Shown here one piece after another: positions 44,901 to 56,900 of a stretch of DNA of 64,000 nucleotides. The first letter of the stretch is position 1, and the number at the start of each line of letters is the position of its first letter. The translations under genes and the position numbers were made by a program. The notes below the pieces were generated by a model. That model ran no database searches, had not been told where the DNA came from, and saw nothing but the letters and a program-made list of their open reading frames with translations. The DNA lies in assembly GCA_034440635.1 (NCBI GenBank), contig JAOTON010000977.1, positions 806,001 through 870,000 on the forward strand. The letters run 5' to 3'. This stretch comes from Lepas anatifera. Its lineage: Eukaryota; Arthropoda; Thecostraca; Lepadidae.

Positions 44901-47900
44901 GCTGATACTGCCTGAGCCTGGGACGTGCCTCATCGGGACGGATCCTCTCGGGCGGGACAGGTCCTATCGCGTGAGGTCCGTACATCCTCCGTGGGGTCAC
45001 TCACGGCTGGCCTCACAACGCACTGTGTTAGATCATACAGGACACTTGCAAGTCTCGCATCTTGTGGATCCTGGGTTTGTTTCCACGTCCCCGGTCCGGA
45101 GAACTAGAGCCCGGTAGGCCGATTGACCTCGCCCCCACACCGCAAAAGAGAATCTGACCCAGGCAACCGGGAGGACCACGGACCACCAGCTCCGGAGGAG
45201 CTGACGGTCGTTTGGAAGCGGTATCGAGGTAGTCGTCCAGTCAGGACCCGCCAAGGGGGTTGCACCCATGACCAGGCATATCCCTACCGCCTGACTGAAA
45301 CCAACAGAACAACATCACAGGCGTTCCAAGTGGTCAGCTTCAGTCGAAGTACTGCATCCCAGCCTGGTGAGTTTCCGGCCGGGCTACTGGGAGAGACGTA
45401 CGGCGCTGGTGCAACGGCATGGAGATCACTGGCATAGCACAAACCGCTTACAACCGGTTCTTATGCTTCACGGTAATTGCAACCGATTCTTTTACTATCT
45501 ATCCAGTTGGACCGCGGACTTCAAGAACATCCACCGACTGCTGGATTTAGCCGCCGATGCGCTTTGGCGTGATTTGAACAAAGCCTTGTGCCCGAGACAA
45601 AACTTTTACAGTTTGATAGCAAAACGAGGCTTCGAACATGGACGGTTTATTCGCGCGACTTAAAGGGAATGTGGCACCTTCATAACGTGATTTTAACTGA
45701 GATAGCCAGATGTAAGGCAAGTCGGAAAACCCGGTACTCCATATATCCTTTGTTTTGGAATTCGATATTTCCGTAGAAAAAGCTAAACCTAACTGACATC
45801 AGCCTCATCGCTCGCCGGGCGGCCATTGTTGTGAGCTGCTGGTGTGACGACATATGCTGACGTACGATGAGCATCGCCAATCAAAGCCCTTGAAGCGTTT
45901 CAGTGTGGTAGTGGTTGCCGATCATGACATCATCCCAGGCAGATATTTACTTATTTTCCTAGAGGAGTATTTTCAAAACAGAATATTGAGCTTATTGAAC
46001 ATTTTTCAGAGAAATCATGAGTGGTTTCATTATTTTTGGCTAAAAGTACGCCTAATTTCACTAAATTCCGGTTTCGACCAAGTGCCACCTTTAAACGGTC
46101 GTGCAGGGGCTGCCAGATGTTGTGGGGGTCGGGATAATTTCTAACGCTGCCCGAATGTATACAAGCTCATTACATGCCGATGGATTTAAATGTTTAACAT
46201 TTGAAGGGCTCAACGGCAGTGGTGGCCACCAGCGTACCGAAGTCGCCACGACCCTGGAGACCCTCAATAGTAACTGGTTCCGACAAACCACGTGACCAAC
46301 AATCAACACCTCCGCTCCCCTCTACCCTCCAAGTTCCCTCAGGTTACCTTATGCGCCTTACGCGAAGGGCCCCCATCCATCAGAAGTATCATCGCTGGAA
46401 ATCGAGCAGCCGCAGCCCAGGCCGCAGGAGTGACCGGGGCTGCGTTACAACCATTCACGCCCACGGTAAATACTGCCGCGGTGACAGAGGTCACACTCGG
46501 AAACCAGGCACCAGTGTGCTGCAGCTGTCCGAGCCCAGGGGGCGTGCTCCAAATAATCCCCAATGACACTGCAACACCGCCGCGGTCGTCCGTACTGGCC
46601 CTGTTTAGAGGGGTGCACTGTGTTCAACGACGGCAGTCGTGGTCACCAGGGCCTGACACCAGGTACGTCATGCGCATGCTCGCACCACCTCCGCTTGATA
46701 GACACGTCCATCCAGCCGAGCGGATGCCAAATAATTTTAGTCCCCCTCCCCCGGTGTATTCTAGCTTGTCTTTTGTAAATCCTTCAAATTATATCATCTT
46801 TATCTCCAAGCTTCTCTTGGTACTCGCGAAGTTACATGCTTAAGAATTGATCGAATGACGACAATGCGGAAAGAAGCAGCCGTGTTTTTCGGCAGCTACT
46901 GAGCAATGCTTCGCATAAAATGACCGCGCAATTTGGGTGACCTTTTGGAAATTGTTTGTGTTTATAACTTTTGAACGAAGTAAGGTAAAGCAATACTTTT
47001 GGTACCACAGTGACGAGCATGATCCGAGGATTCAAACAATATGCTACATGACCTTTTATTTGACCTTGACCTAAAGCCAAGCCCAAGTCAAATCCACAAT
47101 GTGACCTTAAAATGCATCCCGTTATGATTTTAATACTGGAGTCAAAACGGAAACTATGATATCTTTGACTCTGTCTAGGTTTAATTATTCCCGAGGTAAA
47201 TAGGATTTCCTAAATGGGTCTAAATTTAACCCGTTTTGGCCCACTGTGACGTCACGGATTAACAGATATAATTCAAACTTGGCTCAGAAGTAGAAGACAG
47301 AAAGGCGCCATCAGTGCCGTTTCCTTTTTCCGTATCTCCTCTGGTTCCCTAGATCTAAGGGTTCGATCGGACCTCCAGGAAGTGATGAGTACGAAAAGAG
47401 ACCAGGTGGTGTCGGGTTAAGTTACTGGTCGTAGTGGCGTGGTGTGAGTTAAAGAATGTCTCCCACAGCAGTGGGAATTCCACTGTTTTTATTTCCTCTT
47501 CTTATTAGCCTACATTTGTGACCATATCCGAAAAGGCGTAGAATGTACCAATTGGCAGTGTCTTGCTGGGACTGTTCTTAGGTCTGGCACGTGCCTCACA
47601 GAGTGTCGCGCTCATTTCTTTCTTCGTGTGGACGGTACCTGACTGCAGATTTGAGCCGTTCATACTTCATAGCCATGATTGCACATCAATAGTTTCGGCA
47701 ATACACACCCAGGTTTAACTACGGAAATGTCATCAAGTTTTTTTGCATTTTTTCACAATACAAAATTGTGGAGCACAAAAAATAGAAAATAGCACAGCAA
47801 AGAGTGTACATTTGACAAAGAGTGTGTGCACTCTTTGCGGTATTATTTTCCTTTTTGTGCTCCACGATTTTGTATTATGAAAAAATGGAAAAAAACTTGA

Positions 47901-50900
47901 TGAAATTTCGGTAATTAAACCTGGGTCTACCGAAACTATTGATGTTCAATCATGGCTATGAAGTATTAACGGATCAAATATGCAGTCACGTACCGTCCAC
48001 ACGAAGAAAGAAATGAGCGCGACACACTGTGAGGCACGTGCCAGCCCTAAGAACAGTCCCAGCAAGACACTGCCAACTGGTACATTCTGCGCCTTTTCGG
48101 ATATGCTCACAAATGTAGGGTAATAAGAAGAGGAAATAACAAGGAATTCCCACTGCTGTATGGGACATTCTTTAACTCACACCAAGTCACTACGACCAGT
48201 AACTTAACCCGACACCACCTGAGCTCTTTTCGTACCATCACTTCCTGGGGGTCCGATCGAACCCCTTAGATCTAGGAAGCCAGGAGAGATACGGAAAGGA
48301 AACGGCACTGAAGGCGCCTTTCTGTCTTCTAATTCTACTTTCTGTCTCCGAGCCAAGGCTGAATTATATACGTCGACCCGTGACGTCACAATGGGTCAAA
48401 ATGGGTTAAATTTAGACCCATTTAGGAAATACCCTATAACTCGGGAATAGTTATACCTAAAGCAGAGCCAAAGGGATCATAGTTTCTGTCTTGACCCCAG
48501 GATTAAATTCGTGATGTATTTTACATGTGTGCCTCACTAGTACGTTTTTATATTGTTTCCAACTAGAGATAGTACTATTTGATTTCAAAATGATTCTTTA
48601 ATATACGTAAATGAACTGAATTGCTATATATGAATGAAATCTTTGGATTGGTATATGACTCCATCTGGCTCTTCAGTCGTGGGCTCACCCGTGTTGGACA
48701 ATGAGCTAAGCTGCCCCATACTTTGAAATTTGGGATTTTTAGTTTTCATTCGTGAAGCATTTCAAAATTTAAGGTATTCTTTTATTAATCACATCCTGGC
48801 TCGGCTTCCTAACCGAATTGAGCGAAATTTCGAACCTCATAACAGACACAGCCGACGGGAAGATAATGTGGATAAAGCTCCCAGGAACACTGATAATTTC
48901 CCCATGCCATTGCTGCTATTCTTGTTCTTCCCCGCCCAACCCCCGTTGAAGGAGGGGGGAGGAGTTTCAAGCTTACACCAGAGGCCACCGTTTCAAGCTT
49001 ATTTAACCGCACCCTCTCTCATCGTTGGCTCTTCAACCAGAAGCGCCTACGAAAAACTAACACAAGACCCGGCCGGGCCCGCCCCTACGCTCGAGCTGTC
49101 GTACTTCAACCTGGTCTTCACCAGGTTCGAGCCTGATCAATTCCATTACTGACTAAACATACCAGGGATGATTGTGTTGGAGCTCTTGGCACGTGTCAAA
49201 AGAGGGGCGTGCCAGATCGGTTTATGATTTGGCTTTGGATGACTTGAATGTGCCTCAACTTGGTGTGCAGGAAATGCAAATACTGTGAGTTAAGAAGTAA
49301 TGGTTAATTTAATCCCAAGTCATACTGTTTGTGCGCAAGTGTCAGATTCCAGTTCCACGCTATAATTTTGAAACTGTAAAGACGATCGTGATGAAATTTG
49401 TGGCACATATTCGAGCTCATATCAGAGGAAGGTAGCATTGGTTACATTCAGAATCCTACGTCACGTGCGCAGTCCGATTAATATTTCAGGAACTACCAGC
49501 TTGATAAGGATGAAATTGGTTATGTGTATTTGCAGCAACAAAATGAGCGGATTTTTCCATCAGCATTGGGCCAGCCTCACGTGTCCACGGCACGACTCTC
49601 CAGTAATGAAAATATGATATTTGCAAGAAAATTTAAGGACCTGTCATTACGTTCAAAGCGGATATTGCGACATGAATTTTGTACTGAAATGATATCATGG
49701 GTGTTGGGTGTGCAGTAAATACCCAAGCACGTAAGCACGTGTAATCGGCATCGACAGAAACATCGTCGTCGGGGTAGGGGATATGATCCTAAATTTCAGT
49801 TTGTTTTGGCCTATCGCTCCAGAGCTATGCGTCACAGCGACACCCAATTTTCATCGCAGGCTGCAGCGTCAAATGCACGCTGTGGCCTGCGTTATTTGTA
49901 AATAATGTTTTCGTCGGCGGTTCCGGTTGAAGAGCCAACGCTGAGAGGGGGTGCGGTTAGATAAGCTTGAAACTGCGACCTCTGGGGTAAGCTTGAAACT
50001 CCCCCCTCAACGGGTGATGGGCGGGGAAGAACAGGAATAGCAGCAGTAGTCTAAGAAAATTCTCAATGTTCCTGGGAGCTTTATCTGTATTATCTTCCCA
50101 GCGGCTGTGTCTGTTATGAGGCTCGAAATGTCACTCAATTCGGTTAGGCAAACCGAGCCAGGATGTGATGAGTAAATCATACCTTAAATTTTGAAATGTT
50201 TCCAGAATGAAAACTGAAAATCCTAAATTTTAAGGCATGCTACACCCTTAGTTCATTATCCAAACTGGGTAAGCCCACGACTGAAGAACTGTGTGGAGTC
50301 ATATACCATTCCAAAGATGTCATTCATCTATAATAATTTGGTTCCTTTATGTATAATAAAGTGTAACTTTAAAATCAAATAATCTTCGCTTCGGCTGGAA
50401 ACAACATGAAGAAGGTACTAGTGAGGCATGAATGTTAAACACATCACGAGCAAGTCACATAAATATTAATTTCACCCGATAGGAAAAGTTCAAATACTCC
50501 GCGACAACAATTTTCCTCAATATCGGATATGCCAAAAAAGGCATCCTATGCATCACGCGTTCCTACTAAACGCCCTCGTGTTCCTCCCCTGGACGCACAC
50601 TGACACCCAAAAACAGCGGTCCCGCTGCCGTTGCACTGGAGCCAGAGTCCGCGGCTCATTAATGATAGTCCTCAGCAGCGACAAGTTGCAGGTAGTCCGC
50701 AGCGGCGACAAGTTGCGGGTAGTCCGCAGCGGCGACAAGTTGCGGGTAGTCCGCAGCAGCCGAATGCGTCCTATGTCCGACAGGCGGAACTGGAGACCAG
50801 CGCGCCTGTGCTCCACACCAGCTTCCAGGGGATCGCCAGCCTCTCCCGAGGTCCAGCCACAGACGGCCGGTCAGATCTCCGACCGCAGGCCGCCTCCACC

Positions 50901-53900
50901 GCGGTAACACCCCGACGGCCCATCGGATACAGAGTCCCTTTTCAGTTCCCAATAGCAGCCACCGCGAGGGCCAACCGACACAGAGGCCGCACCTGTCTCG
51001 TACCGCCAGCATGGTGGCGGCTGCGCTGCTGGGAGTGCCCCTGGTGTTGTTGTCTCACCTGGCAATCCACCAGGTTCCCTTCCACCCAACAGACACAGCC
51101 ACCGGTAACAGCAGCTACCACGCGCCTCATCCGTGGACCACTGGGGAGAGTGATGATGAGATCGACGAGCACATCCGCCAAGGTTTCAACAGCCGAGCTT
51201 TCTGGGAGGCGCTGGTCGCAAACACGTACACCGCCGGTCGGGTTGCACAGATTCCTCACGTTTGGAACCAGACAAACTCGATGGGCCTTCCGCTGCACGA
51301 CGAGACATCTCCACAAGCCTCGGAAACAGCTGAAGATGATGGTGGCTATTCTTGGAGGCCCGGCACTGTGAACGTGGAGACCCTCCTTGGCCGGATGTTG
51401 AACTACAGCTCGATGGACGCGTCACGGTTCTATGACCATCTACGGCTCGCGGAAGCGTTCATCACCAATGCCACCGAGAACCTTCGTCGCCTGTCTCCAA
51501 TGTTCGCCCACAGCTCCCTCCTGTTCGGCGGCAGCTCCTACGAGGGCACCCGCATCGGCCTCGGCACCGACTTTGACTCGTTCGTCTTGCTTGACCCCAA
51601 TATCCTGCGCCCGTTTCACGTCAGTCAGGGAAAGGACGCCCGATATCAGGTACGCCTGCGGCGTCATGCCGACCGCCATGCCCTCTACCGCCGGTATCCG
51701 GAGCTGCACGGCCTGGTGGACGCACAGGGCCGGCTGAGCGCTGGCAAGTTCAAGCGGTGGATGTTTGACCTGCTGGAGCTGGCACTGCAGATGACCGCAT
51801 CACGACACCCTCAGCTTCACCCGGTGATCTACCGCACCCGCGGCGCCTGCGGCGTCAACCTGACAACCGCGCAGGGCGACACGGTGGAGGCTGACTTCGA
51901 CGCCATGCTGACAGTCCTGGGAGGCAGGTTCTTCCGCGACGCCAGCGTCAGGCCGTGCGGTATCGACATCCAGAATCCTCAGGCGCGTCGGAGAACGGCC
52001 GACGACATCAACATCAGCGGAGGAAACGACGACAGCCTGGTCTGGTCCCTGTACAGTGGTTACGACATCACCGGAGAGGCGGCCGCTGATGATGATCCCG
52101 AGCAGTGGTTCCTGGGCAACGAGCAGCTGATGGAGAAGCGCCTGCTGGCTACCGTGCCGGCTCTCCGCCACATCAGCAGGCTCATCAAGATGATCCGCAA
52201 CCACCAACGCTGGCAGGAGCGGTTTCATCTAGAGTCTTTTATGATCAAACACGCCGTCTTCTGGGCCTTTACGGAGAACTGTCGCCTCTTTATCCGGCCA
52301 CCAGACCACCGCACGGGGCCGCTTCTGCCAGGTCTGGTCGCCACTTTGAGGAGGCTGGCGCAAGGCGTGCGTGTGGGCAAACTGGACGAGTTCTTCCTAC
52401 GAGCGCCCGTACACAACGCACTGGAGAAGGTGACGGGAGGACCGGCCAGTGCACGGCAGCTGGCCGGCGAAATCGACGATGTGATCAGGAAGCTGCAATC
52501 GGGGCATGAAAGCATCGCGCAGTCTGTGTTTGGAGTGTGAGAAAATCGCCGGTTACTTCTACAGTCATTTGAACACCATGGCCCAAACAACTTTTAAATA
52601 CAAATTATATGAATTTGTTCTCCTTTAACTACTGTGGTGGATCCAATATTTTCCAGAGGGATGGGCGATTGACATCATGATTTCAGTTCTCGGATACAAA
52701 GAAATGCCCCTTTGTTCCAGGCGGAAATTATTTTCGTTAAAAGCAAACTGCCATGCATTTTGGGTACTACTTGCATCCAGCAATGTCTCACCTTAGGCCC
52801 CTAAATGCTTTCCATCATGACTGGGTAGCGACAGTAGCTGATCTCGTCGTTGATCATTTGATCACTCAGTGAGGGACGCTTCTAACATAACTGTATCGTT
52901 TTTTGGGGTCGACATACCAATCATGACAACTGAACCTACAAGACAGGAGTAGTACCCTTTCTATTTCGCAAGAGGGGGACGGCTGCACCCCATCGCCTTC
53001 CCTTGAATCGCTCCCGTTTCACCAGGCATGTATCTTCCTGGCAATGATAAAAAGAAAGATATGAAGATACGAAACTGAACAGCAATAGCCCAGGGGCGTG
53101 AATAAACAAAGTCATCAACAAAACTCTGCAGATATTGTCAGGTCATTCTCATAAAACAAAACAAAAATACCTAGCAGCGAGGATGGATCATATATGCAAA
53201 GAACAGTCGAAGTAAAAACGAAACTGCATCTACAGCACCACGCAAACTTCCCCACAAAATCCGCACAGAAGAAGCAGGAAACTACGTTGCAGCTTGTGGC
53301 CTGGCCTCCACCCCATCTATCCACAGCACCAGACAGGACAGCGGCCTCCGCCAGCCCCACTCACCTGCACCATGACGGTGGGCGCGTAATTGGAGCCCAT
53401 CTTGGCGTAGCCGCAGCCGCCGACCCAGGCGCGGACGTAGGAGGGGTCCGCCAGCAGGGACACTGGCTTAAAGCCGGTGGCGAAGTACGGCCCCACCGGC
53501 CCCAGGATCACGTACAGTATGGCGTTGTTGGAAGCAGAGACGCCCAGGGTAGGCTGTGGGAGATACCGAACAGTCGTCGACGGGCAAAGCACAGCTGATG
53601 GCCGGGATGACAAGAACAGATGATGGCCGAGATGTAAAGAAATGATGATGGCCGACATGTAAAGAACAGCTGATGACCGAGATGTAAAGAATAGATGATG
53701 GTCGACATGTAAAGAACAGATGATGACCGAGATGTAAAGAATAGATGATGGTCGACATGTAAAGAACAGATGATGGCCGAGATGTAAAGAAATGATGATG
53801 GCCGACATGTAAAGAACAGCTGATGACCGAGATGTAAAGAATAGATGATGGTCGACATGTAAAGAACAGATGATGGCCGAGATGTAAAGAATAGATGATG

Positions 53901-56900
53901 GCCGACATGTAAAGAACAGATGATGGCCGAGATGTAAAGAAATAGATGATGGCCGACATGTAAAGAACAGATGATGGCCGACATGTAAAGAATAGATGAT
54001 GGTCGACATGTAAAGAACAGATGATGACCGAGATGTAAAGAATAGATGATGGTCGACATGTAAAGAACAGATGATGGCCGAGATGTAAAGAATAGATGAT
54101 GGTCGACATGTAAAGAACAGATGATGGCCGAGATGTAAAGAATAGATGATGGCCGACATGTAAAGAACAGCTGATGACCGAGATGTAAAGAATAGATGAT
54201 GGTCGACATGTAAAGAACAGATGATGGCCGAGATGTAAAGAAATGATGATGGTCGACATGTAAAGAACAGCTGATGACCGAGATGTAAAGAATAGATGAT
54301 GGTCGACATGTAAAGAACAGATGATGGCCGAGATGTAAAGAAATGATGATGGCCGACATGTAAAGAACAGCTGATGACCGAGATGTAAAGAATAGATGAT
54401 GGTCGACATGTAAAGAACAGCTGATGACCGAGATGTAAAGAAATGATGATGGTCGACATGTAAAGAACAGATGATGGCCGACATGTAAAGAATAGATGAT
54501 GGCCGACATGTAAAGAACAGATGATGACCGAGATGTAAAGAATAGATGATGGCCGACATGTAAAGAACAGCTGATGACCGAGATGTAAAGAATAGATGAT
54601 GGCCGACATGTAAAGAACAGATGATGGCCGAGATGTAAATTAGTCACCCACCGGAAAATAAGCTGCAGTTAACAATTGGGAGGTTCCGAGGCGCTAACAA
54701 CCAGTAGGTAAGGTCAAACTGCGGGGAGGGTGAGGGGAAAGCAGATTTACAAGAAAACTTCCACACGTAACTGACAGTAAAATTCATCGTCTAGAACCAA
54801 AAAGGGCTTGTGAGCACATTCCAAACAACCACACGACGAAACTTTGAAAATCTAAATTTGCTAAAAATAAAATTTGTATAACAAAATTGGAGGCCAGTCT
54901 ACCTGCCCCCGTTGCCGACAACTATTAAATAACAATGACGTAAATGTGGCACATTGGTGCAATTCCCGACTGGAGTGGTTTTAGGGGCATAATTATTGAA
55001 AAGTCAATTTGAACCGATTTCTGCTAAAACAAGGAGGATATGTCCAATATTTCATATTATCTGTTGTTGTCCGTTCCGAGTTTTACGTTGCTAGACGTAA
55101 AAAGTATCTACATCAGCGTGATGTCAAAATCTTGCAACGCCTTATGCCGTTTTTGCAACGCCTTATGCCGTTTTGCAACGCCTTATGCCGTTTTTAAACC
55201 TGTTCTTTTGCGACACAAATGGATACTAATACACGTCAAGCGTATTTAGCTAAAACAGGCGGCTTTTGTTTGGACCCAGAGTGACACTTCCAAATTTATT
55301 ATATTTGTATTGATATGTTCAAACATATTTCACGTTTGCAAGAAGTATTGAAGCGAATTATACGCATTTACAACCGCCATTAACAAGATGACGTCCAGCA
55401 CAGAAGCTTTAAAGGGAGTGTCCCCACTTATATAATGGCTTTGAACTGAGATGAACGTCCTTTAGAGCGTGTTGAGAAACCACTATTGGCATATTTAATT
55501 TCATCCTCTATTTCCCTCTCTCTGTATCAAATTCCCGCAGGCTTTAAGCTCAAAATAAACGGCTTTAAGGGCTTAACTCCAAACATGCAGGGATCTCTTT
55601 CCAACTGGCTACACATGTCACGTGATAAATATCAGCAATATCATCGCTGTCGCACCGGTACACGACGCGAGCGGCCAGGCTAGTAATTATACGCAGCGCT
55701 TACGTTAAGCCAGGGTAGCAAGAAAAAAACAACATGTTTTCCCAGCGATTGAAGGCGGAAACAAAATGGTTTCCAGATTTCAAAAATTATTCTGTCCATT
55801 CCGACACAGCGGTCCAATCGTTTGTGACTGGTTTGTGGTTGTGATTTCACCATTTTTATATGTCACTTCCGCTAAAATACGTTAAATGAGCATGGGAGGC
55901 CTAAATCAAATTTCAATAATTCCACGCTACGCCCGCCATATTGGCGCTGATCAGTCGCAATCAGCTGATATCTCCTCCCAGTCTGCTCGAGTCGATACCA
56001 AGTTTCGCACCTGCTTCAACGTCCTCTAAAGTCCTCCCATATCATTCCTGAGGAGGCGGTGGGACGGGCCCACAGCAGACAGACAGACAGACCCCGAGCT
56101 AAGTCCGCCTGAGCCGGGTGCCGTCCTTACCACGACAGTCGTCATTTCCCACAAATCCACAAAAACTCAGGAGTGGCCGGTGGGCCTCGCTGCGGTCCAC
56201 ATTGGCTGCAGCTCGCTCTGAACGGGTTTCAGACCCTCCAACAGGGCGGCCTTGGCTTATTCTTAGCCGAAGCGACTTCTCCCAAACGATATGAAGGGAG
56301 ACGGTGAAATGGACAACGTACCCAGACCTCGCAGACACCAAGAACAAAAAGTTTCGAAGAAAAAAAGAAGTTTAAAATAGACGAGACAGGATGAGTAGCT
56401 ATGCCGAGAGTGCTCCATGGCTCACCGGTGGGCGCGGAAAGACAGCAGAGAAGACGGTGTCAGATCGATAGAGAACACTTATATTTGAAATAGCAAAACG
56501 AAAACCTTTAGACACTTAAAGAAAATCATACCAAAAATACAGCAAACGAGCCCATACATGGAAGGGCTGCACTGTACCGGAAAACAAGTAATTCCGATTC
56601 AAGAAGGTGTAAAACTTGGCTGAGAAGTAGATGTTTCATTTTGGTCGTCTGGTTTTGATTTAAAAGTATATTCTAAACTGAAATTTGACAGAACCGATTT
56701 CATGTGAGCACGCATGCCATAACGTACTACCGACTGGGGGACACCAGCTGATATATTTGCACGGATCGGCACAGATGCGAGGCGTTTTTCTGTACGCTGC
56801 CGACGTCAACGACAGCAGTTGAGATCAGTCCTTGATACGAGCGGAATCAAGTCTCACTTCACCGGTGGAAATCTAAAGCTGGTGTCTCAATGCCTTCAAC

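Noticed and set aside
44448..46843. Several 60-180-codon frames as possible genes
   Set aside because: No recognisable domains, inside a retrotransposon remnant and intron, and many overlap on both strands.
50631..51371. 246-codon + strand frame overlapping the cGAS-like gene
   Set aside because: Out of frame with the Mab-21 homology, low-complexity Arg/Pro/Thr composition, and it starts in the 27-bp repeat.
53317..54647. Very long minus-strand frames (up to 430 codons) of repeated [13 protein letters not shown] sequence
   Set aside because: They are translations of the 25-bp minisatellite. Three overlapping long frames on one strand show that openness comes from the repeat, not selection. 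Only the BCAT exon B part (53365-53553) is real coding.
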